Shown: positions 16,304 to 26,239 of the stretch, one piece after another | Position numbering within the stretch: the first letter of the stretch is position 1 | Layout: every line of letters starts with the position of its first letter | DNA from: CAVQBP01 sp963848195 | Lineage (GTDB): Bacteria > Bacteroidota > Ignavibacteria > Ignavibacteriales > Ignavibacteriaceae | Direction: 5' to 3' | Length of the DNA stretch: 64,000 nucleotides | Assembly: GCA_963848195.1 (NCBI GenBank) | Contig: CAWKCY010000020.1 | Coordinates: 124,001 to 188,000 of the forward strand | Notes under the pieces: generated by a model | Told to the model about the DNA's origin: nothing | Databases searched by the model: none | What the model saw: only the letters and a program-made list of their open reading frames with translations | Made by a program: the position numbers and the translations under genes

Positions 16304-18733
16304 CTAATAGCTCTCCTCTGGTACTCCGCTATTCTCAGGTTCATTAATATTCTGCTGCTGTTTTTCTTTATAATTATTAAAATTAAATCGCATATTCAGC
16401 ATTAACATCGGAGCTTCTCTTGTATAATATGTATAAGAATAAAAATCAGCACCTTCAGAAGTGAATTCCCTTTTACCTGTTTTAAATAAATCCCTTGCCT
16501 GAAGCGTTAAAGATATTGATTTATCAAACAAATCCTGCTTTATCGAAGCATCTGTCCTAAAAAATCCTTCATACCTTCCTTGTGAGGATACCGAAGGACT
16601 ATTGTATCTTACATTTATCTGGAATTGAGTAGTCTTTGAAATATTAAATCCGTTATTGAACCTGATATTCCAGTTAAAACTCTTTCTTTCATAAGGGATA
16701 TCATTTATTATACCTTTAATCCTATAGTCGTAAACATCCCCCATTAAATTTACATTCCATAATTTAACAATAGGATCAAAAGTTATCATAAACTCGGTTC
16801 CCAGCGAATAATCAGTTCCAACATTAGCAAAAGTATTTAAAGTAACATTTTCTGCATAAGCTGAACGTACCCAGTCAATTCTGTTATGGTTAATACGGTA
16901 GTATAAATCATTGTTAAAAGTTATCTCCCCAAATAAAGTTTGAAATCCAAATTCATATGAATCAATAAATTCAGGCTGAAGATTGGGATTACCTTTACGA
17001 ACATTGTTCGGATCCCACCATGTTAAAAATGGCTCCAGATTCCATCCCCGAGGTCTATTAATTCTCCTGGTATAACTTGCCATTAATTGGGTCACATTAC
17101 TAAATTTATAAGAAGAGTGAATAGAGGGAAAGAAATCCCACCTATTAATAGAATACTTCTCTCTGTTATCAGTTAATTCAATAGTCCGGTAAGTTAATTC
17201 AGTCCGTAAGCCTGCTTGATAACTCAAATTATTCCAGCCATCCGAGTAAATAGAATATATTGCAAGATTACTGTTGGTTGATTTGATAGAATGGCTGTAG
17301 AGACCCTGGAAATCATAAGAATTTGTAGTCGGATCGAAGTCATAAAGACCATTTGAATCATTCTCTAATCTTGTCTCTCCCTGGGTTCCAGCTTCAAATT
17401 TGGAATTTTCACCTAGAGGAAGTGTGTAGTCAATTTTTCCTCTTAAATGAGTTCTTGGTCCTGTTTCGGTAGTCTTCTTCCCATCGGTTTGCACGTTCTC
17501 CTGAACGCTGGATGAAATGGAAGATTCATCCGAAGTATTGTGACTGACAAAGAATTCGCTGGCTAACTCGTGGCCGTCCTGATTAAACTTTTTTGTATAG
17601 TTTGTATTAAATGCGAAATAAGAACCGCTTCTGCTGCTGTTGTTGTTATTTAGATAATATATCTTTTGTGGTTCCTGTTCGGTCCATTGAATATAATTTG
17701 ATGTTTGATTATTCTGATGATCCCTCGTACCGAACCTGCCGCTCAAACTTAAAAGATCGGACTCTCCTAAATTGAAATCTACTCCTCCTCTAACCCCGAA
17801 TGAAATTCTTCCCCATTCCCTGCTTCCGCTTGAATTAAGATGTGAAATGTCATTACCAATTTCAAAATCCTTATTTTCAAGACCATTTCCTGGTGAAAAT
17901 CTACGGTTGAAATCTATGCCGAAATTATAATTATAGCCCGGTGTTTTATATTCAAAAAGAAAATCTCCCCCGTATTTATCATTTGCACCTGCATTGGCAT
18001 TAGCCACTCCACTTAAACCTAAATTTTTTTCCTTCTTTAATTTAATATTAATTATGCCTGCACTCCCCTCAGGATCAAACTTAGCCGAAGGATTAGTTAT
18101 TATTTCGATGGTCTCAATTGAACTGGCAGGAATTTGCTGTAATGCATCCTGAGCATCCATGACAGATGGACGTCCATCGATTAATACAGTAAAGTTACTA
18201 CTTCCTCTCAAACTCACATTTCCATCTATATCTGTTGTTACCGATGGAACGTTTTCAAGAACATCAGCCGCATTTCCCGAAATTGAAGTAGGCATTTTGC
18301 TCACATCAACAACTTTTCTATCTATTTGAAAAGAAACAGGGTTTCGCTCCCCCTCAACAACAACATTTTGCAAACTGACCGCTGAAACCTTAATATAGAT
18401 ATTTCCCAGATCAATATTTAAGTGCGCTGGTTGAACTGTAACATCTTTTATTCTCTTTTTTTTATAACCCACAAATTGTACATCAACATAATATTTTCCG
18501 TTTGGGATTCCTTGTAATGAAAATCTTCCCCCTGTATTAGTTATACCACCTGTTACCTGGGAACTATCAACAGGGTTATAGACAATTACATTGGCATATT
18601 CTACAGGTCCTTTTGAATCGGCATCTAAAACCTTTCCTGATATTATTCCCGAACCTCTTTTTATCTGCTGCTGTGGGTATATTATGTTAGATAGAACAAT
18701 AAAAACCAAAATACAAGTGGTGATTTTCTTCAA
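16304..18733 (-). CDS. TonB-dependent-receptor-like outer membrane protein
   Basis: This 809-residue protein has a signal peptide ending near SNIIYPQQ and then a carboxypeptidase-regulatory-like beta domain (about 28-110, GSGIISGKVLDADSKGPVEY). A plug-like domain follows (about 130-235, with NAADVLENVPSV, DGNVSLRGSSNFTVLIDG and DPEGSAGIINIK). The remainder is a barrel of the outer membrane beta-barrel family type (PF14905-like). Such proteins import or export nutrients or peptides with TonB energy; the substrate is unknown and no SusD partner is nearby. It is divergent from a sensor kinase gene at 19055. Confidence 0.88.
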   Translation of the reverse strand: MKKITTCILVFIVLSNIIYPQQQIKRGSGIISGKVLDADSKGPVEYANVIVYNPVDSSQVTGGITNTGGRFSLQGIPNGKYYVDVQFVGYKKKRIKDVTVQPAHLNIDLGNIYIKVSAVSLQNVVVEGERNPVSFQIDRKVVDVSKMPTSISGNAADVLENVPSVTTDIDGNVSLRGSSNFTVLIDGRPSVMDAQDALQQIPASSIETIEIITNPSAKFDPEGSAGIINIKLKKEKNLGLSGVANANAGANDKYGGDFLFEYKTPGYNYNFGIDFNRRFSPGNGLENKDFEIGNDISHLNSSGSREWGRISFGVRGGVDFNLGESDLLSLSGRFGTRDHQNNQTSNYIQWTEQEPQKIYYLNNNNSSRSGSYFAFNTNYTKKFNQDGHELASEFFVSHNTSDESSISSSVQENVQTDGKKTTETGPRTHLRGKIDYTLPLGENSKFEAGTQGETRLENDSNGLYDFDPTTNSYDFQGLYSHSIKSTNSNLAIYSIYSDGWNNLSYQAGLRTELTYRTIELTDNREKYSINRWDFFPSIHSSYKFSNVTQLMASYTRRINRPRGWNLEPFLTWWDPNNVRKGNPNLQPEFIDSYEFGFQTLFGEITFNNDLYYRINHNRIDWVRSAYAENVTLNTFANVGTDYSLGTEFMITFDPIVKLWNVNLMGDVYDYRIKGIINDIPYERKSFNWNIRFNNGFNISKTTQFQINVRYNSPSVSSQGRYEGFFRTDASIKQDLFDKSISLTLQARDLFKTGKREFTSEGADFYSYTYYTREAPMLMLNMRFNFNNYKEKQQQNINEPENSGVPEESY

Positions 18734-19054
18734 TATTATTTCTCCGTAATTAAAATTCTCATGTTAATTTTGACAAAAATTCATTATAAAAAGTTTAAAT
18801 TATTTAACCGGGTTCCCGGATTTTTTAATAGAAGACCGTAAATATATAATAAAATGTAGTTTAAAAAGGTGTAATATTGAATACATTAAGATTTTCCTGA
18901 CCGGTTACTTGTTGAATTCAAGCTATAATTAAACTAAATTACACAAGACTCATTTATGTGAGCATACTGTATTTTTGTATTCTTCTTAAGCAAAACTGTC
19001 TTTTGAAACAATGTGTTGAAATGGTATAAATTTAATTTTAAATCAGTGTAGAAT
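18734..19054. other. Divergent promoter region
   Basis: The 321 bp between the receptor-like gene and the HWE kinase gene must hold both promoters. A small hairpin CCGGGTTCCCGG at 18808-18819 is followed by ATTTTTTAAT and resembles a terminator or attenuator reading rightward. I see nothing else. Confidence 0.4.
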
Positions 19055-20623
19055 ATGTCTAGTCAAAAAAATAAAGGTGATAACGGACAGAGTGAACAGG
19101 TTAAGAATAAATTAAAAAAAAGAAAACCGGTCAGCAAAACAGAAGAAAAATATTTCTTAAGTTCATCAAAGGAAAAAGAGTTAATACATGATCTAAAGAT
19201 CAAGCAGATTCAAATTGAAGTACAAAAACAGGAGTTGATACAGCAGCGTAACCTTCTTGAGGCATCAAGTAATAAATACGCTGATCTGTATGATTTTTCA
19301 CCTGCAGGATATTTAACTCTTGATGATCACGGATTAATAATTGAGGCTAATTTAACTTCAACTGAAATTCTGGGTGTGGAAAAAAGATATCTCGTTAAAC
19401 TTCCCTTCATAAATTTTTTAATATTAAGCGATACAAAACGGTTTTTTACCTTTTTAAGAGAATGCAAAAAACACAATTCACGGCAGGTGAATGAATTTTC
19501 AATCAATAATAGAAGGGACGGAACCTTAATTATTCAGATTGCAGCATTACCTGTATTCGATTATAACTCAAAAAAATTGAATTTTAGATTATCATTGCTT
19601 GATATTACCGAAAAGAGAAATGCTAAAAAAGAATTGGAAGAAACTGAAGGACGATTTAGATCAATGGCAGATGCCTCGCCTGCAATGATATGGATGAGCA
19701 ACAAAAACAATATTCTTATTTATTTAAATAAAAAAAGTACGGAGTTTTATGGCAGAAATCTGGACAATTTAAAAGGTAATATATGGTTCAATCAAATACA
19801 CCCTGATGATAAAGGTAAATTCGATGACGCATTTATGGATGCTTCTAAGGAAAGGGTGCCTTTTGATCTTGAAATTAGAAGAAAAAACCGAAATGATGAA
19901 TATAGATGGATACTTGATTCGGTCTCCCCCCGCTTTATTAAGGGAGAAGAATTTGAAGGTTATGTCGGGATCGGAATCGACATTACAGAAAGAAAACAAA
20001 TTAAGGTGAATATTGAAAACTCTTTAAAAGAAAAAGAGATTTTACTTAAAGAAGTCCATCATCGTGTTAAAAATAATTTGCAGATAATATCAAGCATTCT
20101 TTCATTACAGACACATTATATCAATAATAAATCGATACCGGATATACTCAATGCTTGCAGGACTAGAGTCCTGTCTATGTCTTTACTGCATGAACAACTC
20201 TACAATTCTAAAAACTTTGATAATATAGATTTTGAAAGTTATATTAAAAATTTAACAAGCCAGCTATTAAATACATATCAAAATTCTTCTGTAAAAGTTG
20301 ATTTGGACATTGAAAATATTCAGCTCGATATCGGAACTTCTATAAATTTAGGATTAATATTAAATGAACTTATAACTAACTCCCTTAAATATGCTTTCCG
20401 CGAAAAAGAGAACGGAGAAATTGAAATATCATTAAAGTATATTGAACCTGAAAAATCCGTAATTCTAAAAGTATCGGATAATGGAAAAGGGCTGCCGGAA
20501 GATTTTGACATTCATAATTTGAAATCGTTAGGTCTCGAAATAGTTACATCTTTGGTTGAACAATTACAAGGAGAATTAGAAATTCATCATAACGGAAAAA
20601 CAGAGTTCCAAATAATTATATAG
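19055..20623 (+). CDS. PAS-containing sensor histidine kinase, HisKA_2/HWE type
   Basis: The 522-residue kinase starts with a Lys-rich, coiled-coil-forming segment (to about 70). Two PAS domains follow (about 80-185 and 200-315, the second with the PAC-type ending EGYVGIGIDITERKQ). A HisKA_2 dimerisation domain has EVHHRVKNNLQIISSILSL, with phospho-acceptor His335 or His336. The HATPase domain has NELITNSLKYAF and DNGKGLP. No membrane segment is seen, so it senses in the cytoplasm. HWE-type kinases commonly pair with stand-alone receivers, and two such receivers lie at 27997 and 38958. The gene precedes the CheB-CheR fusion. Confidence 0.92.
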   Translation: MSSQKNKGDNGQSEQVKNKLKKRKPVSKTEEKYFLSSSKEKELIHDLKIKQIQIEVQKQELIQQRNLLEASSNKYADLYDFSPAGYLTLDDHGLIIEANLTSTEILGVEKRYLVKLPFINFLILSDTKRFFTFLRECKKHNSRQVNEFSINNRRDGTLIIQIAALPVFDYNSKKLNFRLSLLDITEKRNAKKELEETEGRFRSMADASPAMIWMSNKNNILIYLNKKSTEFYGRNLDNLKGNIWFNQIHPDDKGKFDDAFMDASKERVPFDLEIRRKNRNDEYRWILDSVSPRFIKGEEFEGYVGIGIDITERKQIKVNIENSLKEKEILLKEVHHRVKNNLQIISSILSLQTHYINNKSIPDILNACRTRVLSMSLLHEQLYNSKNFDNIDFESYIKNLTSQLLNTYQNSSVKVDLDIENIQLDIGTSINLGLILNELITNSLKYAFREKENGEIEISLKYIEPEKSVILKVSDNGKGLPEDFDIHNLKSLGLEIVTSLVEQLQGELEIHHNGKTEFQIII

Positions 20624-20627
20624 ATGT

Positions 20628-20723
20628 AAAGATGACATCTTTTTAAAAAAGTTATTTTCTTTTTATTTATTAAAAAGTAAATTCAGATAAATCTTATTTT
20701 TAATTATTAAAGCTGTCATCTTT
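20628..20723. promoter_or_regulatory. Paired palindrome AAAGATGWCATCTTT (pair 1)
   Basis: AAAGATGACATCTTT at 20628-20642 and AAAGCTGTCATCTTT at 20709-20723 lie 81 bp apart, start to start, between the HWE kinase stop and the CheB-CheR start at 20801. The reverse of the second site carries the extension CCGGCATTTGAAAGATGACA, which is identical to site one of the pair at 36923. Possibly an operator pair. Confidence 0.5.
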
Positions 20724-20800
20724 CAAATGCCGGCAAAATATTATATATTGATGAAACTCAAACTGATCATACATCGTGCAATTTTACTTTTGAGGGATAA

Positions 20801-23767
20801 ATGAAAAAAGTAAACGAAATGAATAATTTCGCCCCAATAAAAAAGGTTACTGAAAATCATGAACCTGTCGCTATTGTAGGTATTGGAGCATCAGCAGGAG
20901 GAATTGAAGCATTCTCAGCTTTATTAAAAAACCTGCCCGATAATACTGGGATGGCATATATATTTGTTCAGCATCTGCAGCCACAGCACGAAAGTAAACT
21001 TACTGAAATTTTTTCCAAATTTACCTCAATGACGGTTGTCCAGATTAAAGATAAAATGCCGGTCAAACAAAACCAGGTTTATATAATCCCTCCTGATAAA
21101 TATTTGATAATAAAAGATAAAAGATTACTTCTTTCCCAGCGTAAAAAAACAGACGGTGTGTATTTACCCGTAGATTATTTTTTCCAGTCTTTGGCTAAAG
21201 AAGGAAAGAATAAAACAATAGGAATTATTTTATCTGGGACTGCATCGGATGGAACACTCGGATTAAAAGCAATCAAAGCGGAGGGAGGATTAACTTTTGC
21301 ACAGGATGAACAGTCTGCAAAGTATAACGGGATGCCGAGCAGTGCAATTGATTCAGGCAACGTTGATATTATACTCCCCCCCGAAGATCTGGCTAAAGAA
21401 TTAATACGTATAGGTAAACACCCTTATATTGCATTTTCTTTCCCCCAGAAAGATAAAGAAATTGAACCGGATGAGGAAGATTCATTTCCTAAGATATTTG
21501 CAAAACTTCGTACTGCAACAGGAGTTGATTTCTCTCATTATAAAATAACTACCGTGAAAAGACGGATTACTCGAAGAATGGTTGTTAACAAAATTGAAAA
21601 AATTGAAGACTATGCTAAACTTATTAGGGAAGATAAAAATGAAGTCAATGAACTATATCATGATCTTTTAATAAATGTAACCAATTTCTTCAGAGATCCT
21701 GAAGTATTTACTACTTTAAGAAAAAAAGTTTACCCTGAAATAACTAAGAAAATAAGTGTTAGTGATCCGGTTAGAATCTGGATACCGGGCTGTTCTACGG
21801 GTGAAGAGGTATATTCAATTGCTATTTCTTTACTCGAATACCTGGAAATGAAATCTTTAAATTTTAATATTCAAATATTTGCAACTGACATAAGTGAGCC
21901 TGCAATTGAAAAAGCAAGAGTTGGTTATTATCCTGCTTCTGCAACCAAAGATCTGCCCCAGGAACTGCTTAGAAAATATTTTATTAAAGTTAACGGTGGA
22001 CATCAAGTAAATAAAATAATTAGAGATCTTTGTATTTTCGCCCGTCAGGATATTTCAAAAGATCCTCCGTTTTCCCGCATCGATTTAATAAGCTGCCGCA
22101 ATCTTTTAATCTATCTTTCACCCGAACTTCAAAAGAAGATAATTCCGGTTTTCCATTATGCTCTTAAACCTAACAGATTCCTTCTCCTGGGTGTATCTGA
22201 ATCAATCGGTACTTTTGCTGACCTATTTTTCCTAATAGATAATAAATTCAAAATTTATGAAAAAAAACAGGCCGCAAACCATTTTGATTACAGTTTCAAC
22301 TATAATACTTCGGTTTTGGAAAAAAATAAATTCCAGCCCAACCTCGATATTCCCAATGATTTAATAATTCAAAGAGAAGCAGATAAAATTGTTTTAAATC
22401 GATTCTCTCCGCCGGGAGTTTTAGTTAATAAAAATTTAGACATTATACAAATAAGAGGAAAAATAAATCAATATATTGAACCCTCGCAAGGAGATGCTAG
22501 TCTCAATTTATTTAAAATGATGAAAGAAGGGCTTAATCTTGAACTACATACTTCTATTAAAAAAGCTAAGAAAACTCAGAACCCTGTAACTATTGAAGAT
22601 ATTAGTCTTGATTCAAACGGAAACAATAAGAAAATCGATCTGGAAGTTATTCCAATTAAGCAATCTAATAATCATCAGGATATTTTCTATTTAGTATTGT
22701 TTAAGGAAAAATATAAAGTTTTACCGGAAAAAAATAATTCTTCTAAATCAAAAGGGAATAAAACAGTAAAAGAGAGAGATGATAAATCCAATGAAAACAA
22801 TAAAGATAATAAAATTGAAAGGTTAAGAGAAGAATTATCTATTTCTAAAGAACATCTTCAATCAATAGTTGAAGAACGTGAAGCCGCAAATGAAGAATTA
22901 AGATCCGCACTTGAAGAATTACAGTCAAGCAATGAGGAGCTTCAAAGCACAAATGAAGAAATGGAAACCACCAGGGAAGAGCTTCAATCAACTAATGAAG
23001 AGTTAATCACAGTAAATGACGAACTTGAAAGCCGCAATGTTGAATTGAACGGAACCAATAACGATTTAAATAATCTTTTATCAAGTGTTAATATTCCAAT
23101 CATTATGCTTGGAAGAGATTTACGAATTAGGAGATTTACTCCAAAGGCTGAAAAGATCTGGAATTTAATTTCGGGAGATATCGGCAGACCGGTCGGCAAT
23201 ATCTCTCCAAATATTCAGGTCGATAATTTAAAAGAAAAAATTATTGATGTCATTGATCGCCTCGAACCAAAAGAGCTGGAAGTTAAAGATAATGACGGTA
23301 ATTGGTTCTCAATGAAAATAAGACCTTACCGAACTTTAGATAATAAAATTGACGGGGTTGTCATTTCTCTTATAGATGTCGGAACTATGAAAAAGAGCTA
23401 TGAAGATGCATTACAGGGGAAAAAATTTGCCGAAGCAGTTTTTAACACTGTTAGAGAACCTTTAATTATACTCCAGAGTGATCTAACTGTCAGAGAAGCA
23501 AATAAGTCTTTTTATCTCAAATTTGAACTTATAAAAGATGAAGTAATTGGTAAATCTATTTTTAATATAGGGAAAGGTGAATGGCAAAATCCTGATTTTA
23601 AAAAATTTATTGAACAAATAAGGAAAGACAATTTTTCTAAAGATTTTGAGTTATTTATAAAAGATAGTTCCTTAAAAAATTTAATCTTAAATGCTCAGAC
23701 GTTTTCAGATACTCTGGATGATTATATTTTAATTGCTATTAAAGAAAAAGAAAACATTAAGATATGA
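20801..23767 (+). CDS. CheB-CheR-PAS fusion signalling protein
   Basis: This 988-residue protein joins a CheB methylesterase domain (catalytic Ser31 in GASAGG, His58 in QHL, Asp150 in SGTASDG) to a CheR methyltransferase (about 225-480, with the SAM loop PGCSTGEEVYS and ATDIS, and the late motif SCRNLLIYL). A long coiled coil follows (about 680-760) of repeated EELQSTNEE units, then PAS-like domains. It ends without a histidine kinase domain, whereas many relatives have one. The adjacent HWE kinase (19055) may supply that function. It has no receiver domain in front of CheB, so it is not controlled by phosphorylation in the classical way. Its methylation target is unknown; no chemoreceptor gene is nearby. 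Confidence 0.93.
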   Translation: MKKVNEMNNFAPIKKVTENHEPVAIVGIGASAGGIEAFSALLKNLPDNTGMAYIFVQHLQPQHESKLTEIFSKFTSMTVVQIKDKMPVKQNQVYIIPPDKYLIIKDKRLLLSQRKKTDGVYLPVDYFFQSLAKEGKNKTIGIILSGTASDGTLGLKAIKAEGGLTFAQDEQSAKYNGMPSSAIDSGNVDIILPPEDLAKELIRIGKHPYIAFSFPQKDKEIEPDEEDSFPKIFAKLRTATGVDFSHYKITTVKRRITRRMVVNKIEKIEDYAKLIREDKNEVNELYHDLLINVTNFFRDPEVFTTLRKKVYPEITKKISVSDPVRIWIPGCSTGEEVYSIAISLLEYLEMKSLNFNIQIFATDISEPAIEKARVGYYPASATKDLPQELLRKYFIKVNGGHQVNKIIRDLCIFARQDISKDPPFSRIDLISCRNLLIYLSPELQKKIIPVFHYALKPNRFLLLGVSESIGTFADLFFLIDNKFKIYEKKQAANHFDYSFNYNTSVLEKNKFQPNLDIPNDLIIQREADKIVLNRFSPPGVLVNKNLDIIQIRGKINQYIEPSQGDASLNLFKMMKEGLNLELHTSIKKAKKTQNPVTIEDISLDSNGNNKKIDLEVIPIKQSNNHQDIFYLVLFKEKYKVLPEKNNSSKSKGNKTVKERDDKSNENNKDNKIERLREELSISKEHLQSIVEEREAANEELRSALEELQSSNEELQSTNEEMETTREELQSTNEELITVNDELESRNVELNGTNNDLNNLLSSVNIPIIMLGRDLRIRRFTPKAEKIWNLISGDIGRPVGNISPNIQVDNLKEKIIDVIDRLEPKELEVKDNDGNWFSMKIRPYRTLDNKIDGVVISLIDVGTMKKSYEDALQGKKFAEAVFNTVREPLIILQSDLTVREANKSFYLKFELIKDEVIGKSIFNIGKGEWQNPDFKKFIEQIRKDNFSKDFELFIKDSSLKNLILNAQTFSDTLDDYILIAIKEKENIKI

Positions 23768-23839
23768 ATAAACAGGAGAATTTTGAAGAAACGAGAGAAT
23801 TAAAATGAAAGATTGATAGCCTGGAAATGAAAACATGCG

Positions 23840-25078
23840 CTACTCCTTCTTCTTCAATTCTCCCCAATTCTGATTCTGAAAATATTCATTGGGATTAAAG
23901 TTAGGATCCTCACTCAGTATATATTCCCCGTTATTATTGCTCCATGCCTGGTTGTAACCGCTGCTTAATTCAACCGAAGTATTAGTATTCGGATCAACAT
24001 AAGTTTCTACTCCCCGCATATACTGGCTCCAATTCTGTGCAATTCTATCCTGTGAATCTTCCCTGTTCTGCCAGCTTTGGTACTGCTTTTCTCCAATCTC
24101 ATTCATTGCATTGCTCCAGATTCGGCTCCTATCCATTGCTCCTTTAGATTGTATGTTAGAGATATTAACAAACATATCGCTAATTGCCTTACCCCATACG
24201 GGATTTAAGTGAAAAGAAGCCATAATGGTACTAAACAACTTATCATTCTTTTCAAGCTCACCCTTAGGCGCTGAAAACGACATTATTTCATCCGCAGAAG
24301 CATAAAAATATTTATAGTAAGAACCATAATTCATAGCGGAAGGAAGATTATAATTATATTCCGTAACAGACGCTGTAACCCATTCATCATACTCCCCATT
24401 TGAACTATTATATCGAATGGTTGCAAGTACGGCATCGGTATTAAGATCTGCATTATAGGTCTGTAGCATTGCCTTTATTTCGCTGATACTTTTTTCCCGT
24501 GCAGCGGCGGCAGCTCCGGAAGTATTAGCTGCTTTAATTTTTTGAGCACCAGATCGAAATTCAGGTATGAAGATTTGTGAAATAAACTGACTTGCATTCA
24601 TCGGCTGGTGCAGCATGCAACCTTTCCCCGTTGTCTGCCTTGTATACTGAGCCATCTGTAATGCACTTGCATCATTCATCCATTCCCATGTTTGTATCGG
24701 AAACATTTCAAATGAATATTTTCCATCCGGACTCTCTGCTCTCAGATGGTTTGTTACAGTTTCAGTCAAACATTTTGCATATATGTTCCATTTAATCCCT
24801 CCGGTTACCTTCCATCCTTCAGGCAGCAGCAGAGTATAAGCAACCACAGGTTTAGCAAAACCGTTATAGTCATAAATTTGGATTTGTTTAAATTTTATAT
24901 ATTTACCTTTGAATTCAGAAATATCATGTTTAATATTATCATTTACTTCCTGCGATTCGGAGGTATTTATTTCACTAGCGGATGCTTTACTATTTTTCTT
25001 GTCAGACTCACCTTTCCCACAGCTTAAAAAAAATAAAGAACAACTTATAATTGAAACAAAAATTATTCTGCTGTTCAT
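23840..25078 (-). CDS. Lipoprotein of unknown function
   Basis: The 412-residue protein has a clear lipobox (LFFLSC, modified Cys20) followed by a polar, Ser/Lys-rich linker. The body contains aromatic-rich globular sequence, e.g. GYNQAWSNNNGEY near the C-terminus. I recognise no family or catalytic motif. It is likely exposed in the periplasm or on the outer membrane. It is convergent with the CheB-CheR gene, and the region upstream of its start is rich in repeats. Confidence 0.75.
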   Translation of the reverse strand: MNSRIIFVSIISCSLFFLSCGKGESDKKNSKASASEINTSESQEVNDNIKHDISEFKGKYIKFKQIQIYDYNGFAKPVVAYTLLLPEGWKVTGGIKWNIYAKCLTETVTNHLRAESPDGKYSFEMFPIQTWEWMNDASALQMAQYTRQTTGKGCMLHQPMNASQFISQIFIPEFRSGAQKIKAANTSGAAAAAREKSISEIKAMLQTYNADLNTDAVLATIRYNSSNGEYDEWVTASVTEYNYNLPSAMNYGSYYKYFYASADEIMSFSAPKGELEKNDKLFSTIMASFHLNPVWGKAISDMFVNISNIQSKGAMDRSRIWSNAMNEIGEKQYQSWQNREDSQDRIAQNWSQYMRGVETYVDPNTNTSVELSSGYNQAWSNNNGEYILSEDPNFNPNEYFQNQNWGELKKKE

Positions 25079-25213
25079 AATTGCAACCTGTTAATAAAAA
25101 ATGAAAATTATTCTGAAATTTAATTACGCCCGAATAAATAGTCAAAATCTCATAATAGCTAATTTATTTATAGCTTCGGTTAAGCTGAAAAATTACCAAT
25201 AAACAGTTTTTTG

Positions 25214-25310
25214 AAAGATGATATCTTTACTTTTTAAAAATAGCAGCAATACGAACTTACACTTCAATAAATAATTGACAAAGTTTTTTTGTATTAAAAA
25301 TGTGATCTTT
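25214..25310. promoter_or_regulatory. Paired palindrome (pair 2)
   Basis: AAAGATGATATCTTT at 25214-25228 and the weaker AAAAATGTGATCTTT at 25296-25310 are 82 bp apart, matching the spacing of the other pairs. The second site has two changes from the consensus. Confidence 0.35.
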
Positions 25311-25390
25311 ATACCATATAACTTCAGCTACGTATATAGTACATGCGCAAAAAGTAAATTAAATAGGTCATTATATAAAATTCTCAATCT

Positions 25391-25533
25391 AATTAACTGA
25401 AGTTACACAAAGTTGTCATTCTGAACGGAACAGAGTGGAGTGAAGAATCTCAAAAGTTTATTTTATGCAATTCTGGGAAAAATTCTTTTCACTAGTTTCA
25501 TTAAAATTTTCATTTTGTGTAACTTCAGTAATT
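25391..25533. mobile_element. Inverted-repeat-bounded element containing a dispersed repeat
   Basis: ACTGAAGTTACACAAA near 25396 and its complement TTTGTGTAACTTCAGT near 25514-25529 bound about 140 bp. Inside is the repeat TGTCATTCTGAACGGAAC... ending GAAGAATCTC (25414-25452), also found at 49707-49745. No coding capacity, so a MITE-like or REP-type element. Confidence 0.55.
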
Positions 25534-25723
25534 TATAAACCAGGCAGAACTTGAACCTATAATAAAACCTTATTCAATGACTAACCTTAGTAACTACAAA
25601 TCCCCACATATACCCAACCTTATTACCTTCTTCATCTGTATATACACATTTCTGATTAAATATTTTGCTGAATTTTCCTTAAATTTACATTTACAATTTT
25701 TGCATTAAACAGGGAAATCAAAT

Positions 25724-26233
25724 ATGGAAACAATGAAAGCAATTCTCACCCGGAGGAGTATCCGGAAATATAAGAACAAACAAATCCCTAAAAATTTAAT
25801 TGACGAAATAATAAAAGCAGCAATGTATGCCCCTTCAGCCTTTAATAACCAGCCATGGCAGTATATTGTTATTGATAAAAAAGAAATTCTTGAACAGATA
25901 TTAAAAATAATACCCCACGCAGAAATGTTAAAACAATCTGCGGCTGTAATTCTTATTTGCGGAGATAAAAACCTCGAACAGAACACTGATCTAATAGTCC
26001 TTAATTGTGCTGCAGCTACACAGAATGCCTTATTAGCTGCACATAATATTGGATTAGGTGCTGTATGGATCAGTGCATATCCCGTTGAAGAAGCAATAGA
26101 AGGTTTGAAAAATCTTTTTAATCTCCCTGAAAGTATAATCCCTATTTCACTTATTTCCTTAGGTTATCCGGATGAAGCACCGGCAGCCGAAGAAAGATTT
26201 AAACCTGACAAAATACACTATAACGGTTGGTGA
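25724..26233 (+). CDS. Nitroreductase-family FMN oxidoreductase
   Basis: The 169-residue protein matches the nitroreductase fold, which binds FMN as a dimer and reduces nitro compounds, quinones or other acceptors with NAD(P)H. Signatures are the N-terminal RRSIRKY, the PSAFNNQPWQYIVID segment and the C-terminal GYPDE. It is short, as in the single-domain branch. The physiological substrate is unknown. It is followed after 6 nt by an AlaX-like gene and is probably co-transcribed with it. Confidence 0.9.
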   Translation: METMKAILTRRSIRKYKNKQIPKNLIDEIIKAAMYAPSAFNNQPWQYIVIDKKEILEQILKIIPHAEMLKQSAAVILICGDKNLEQNTDLIVLNCAAATQNALLAAHNIGLGAVWISAYPVEEAIEGLKNLFNLPESIIPISLISLGYPDEAPAAEERFKPDKIHYNGW

Positions 26234-26239
26234 AAATAT

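Larger units (their letters stand above)
25079..25723. other. Repeat-rich interval between lipoprotein and nitroreductase genes
   Basis: In these 645 bp lie a palindrome pair (25214-25310) and an inverted-repeat element (25391-25533). The remainder is AT-rich. Both flanking genes are read outward, so their promoters are here. No gene is visible. Confidence 0.5.
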
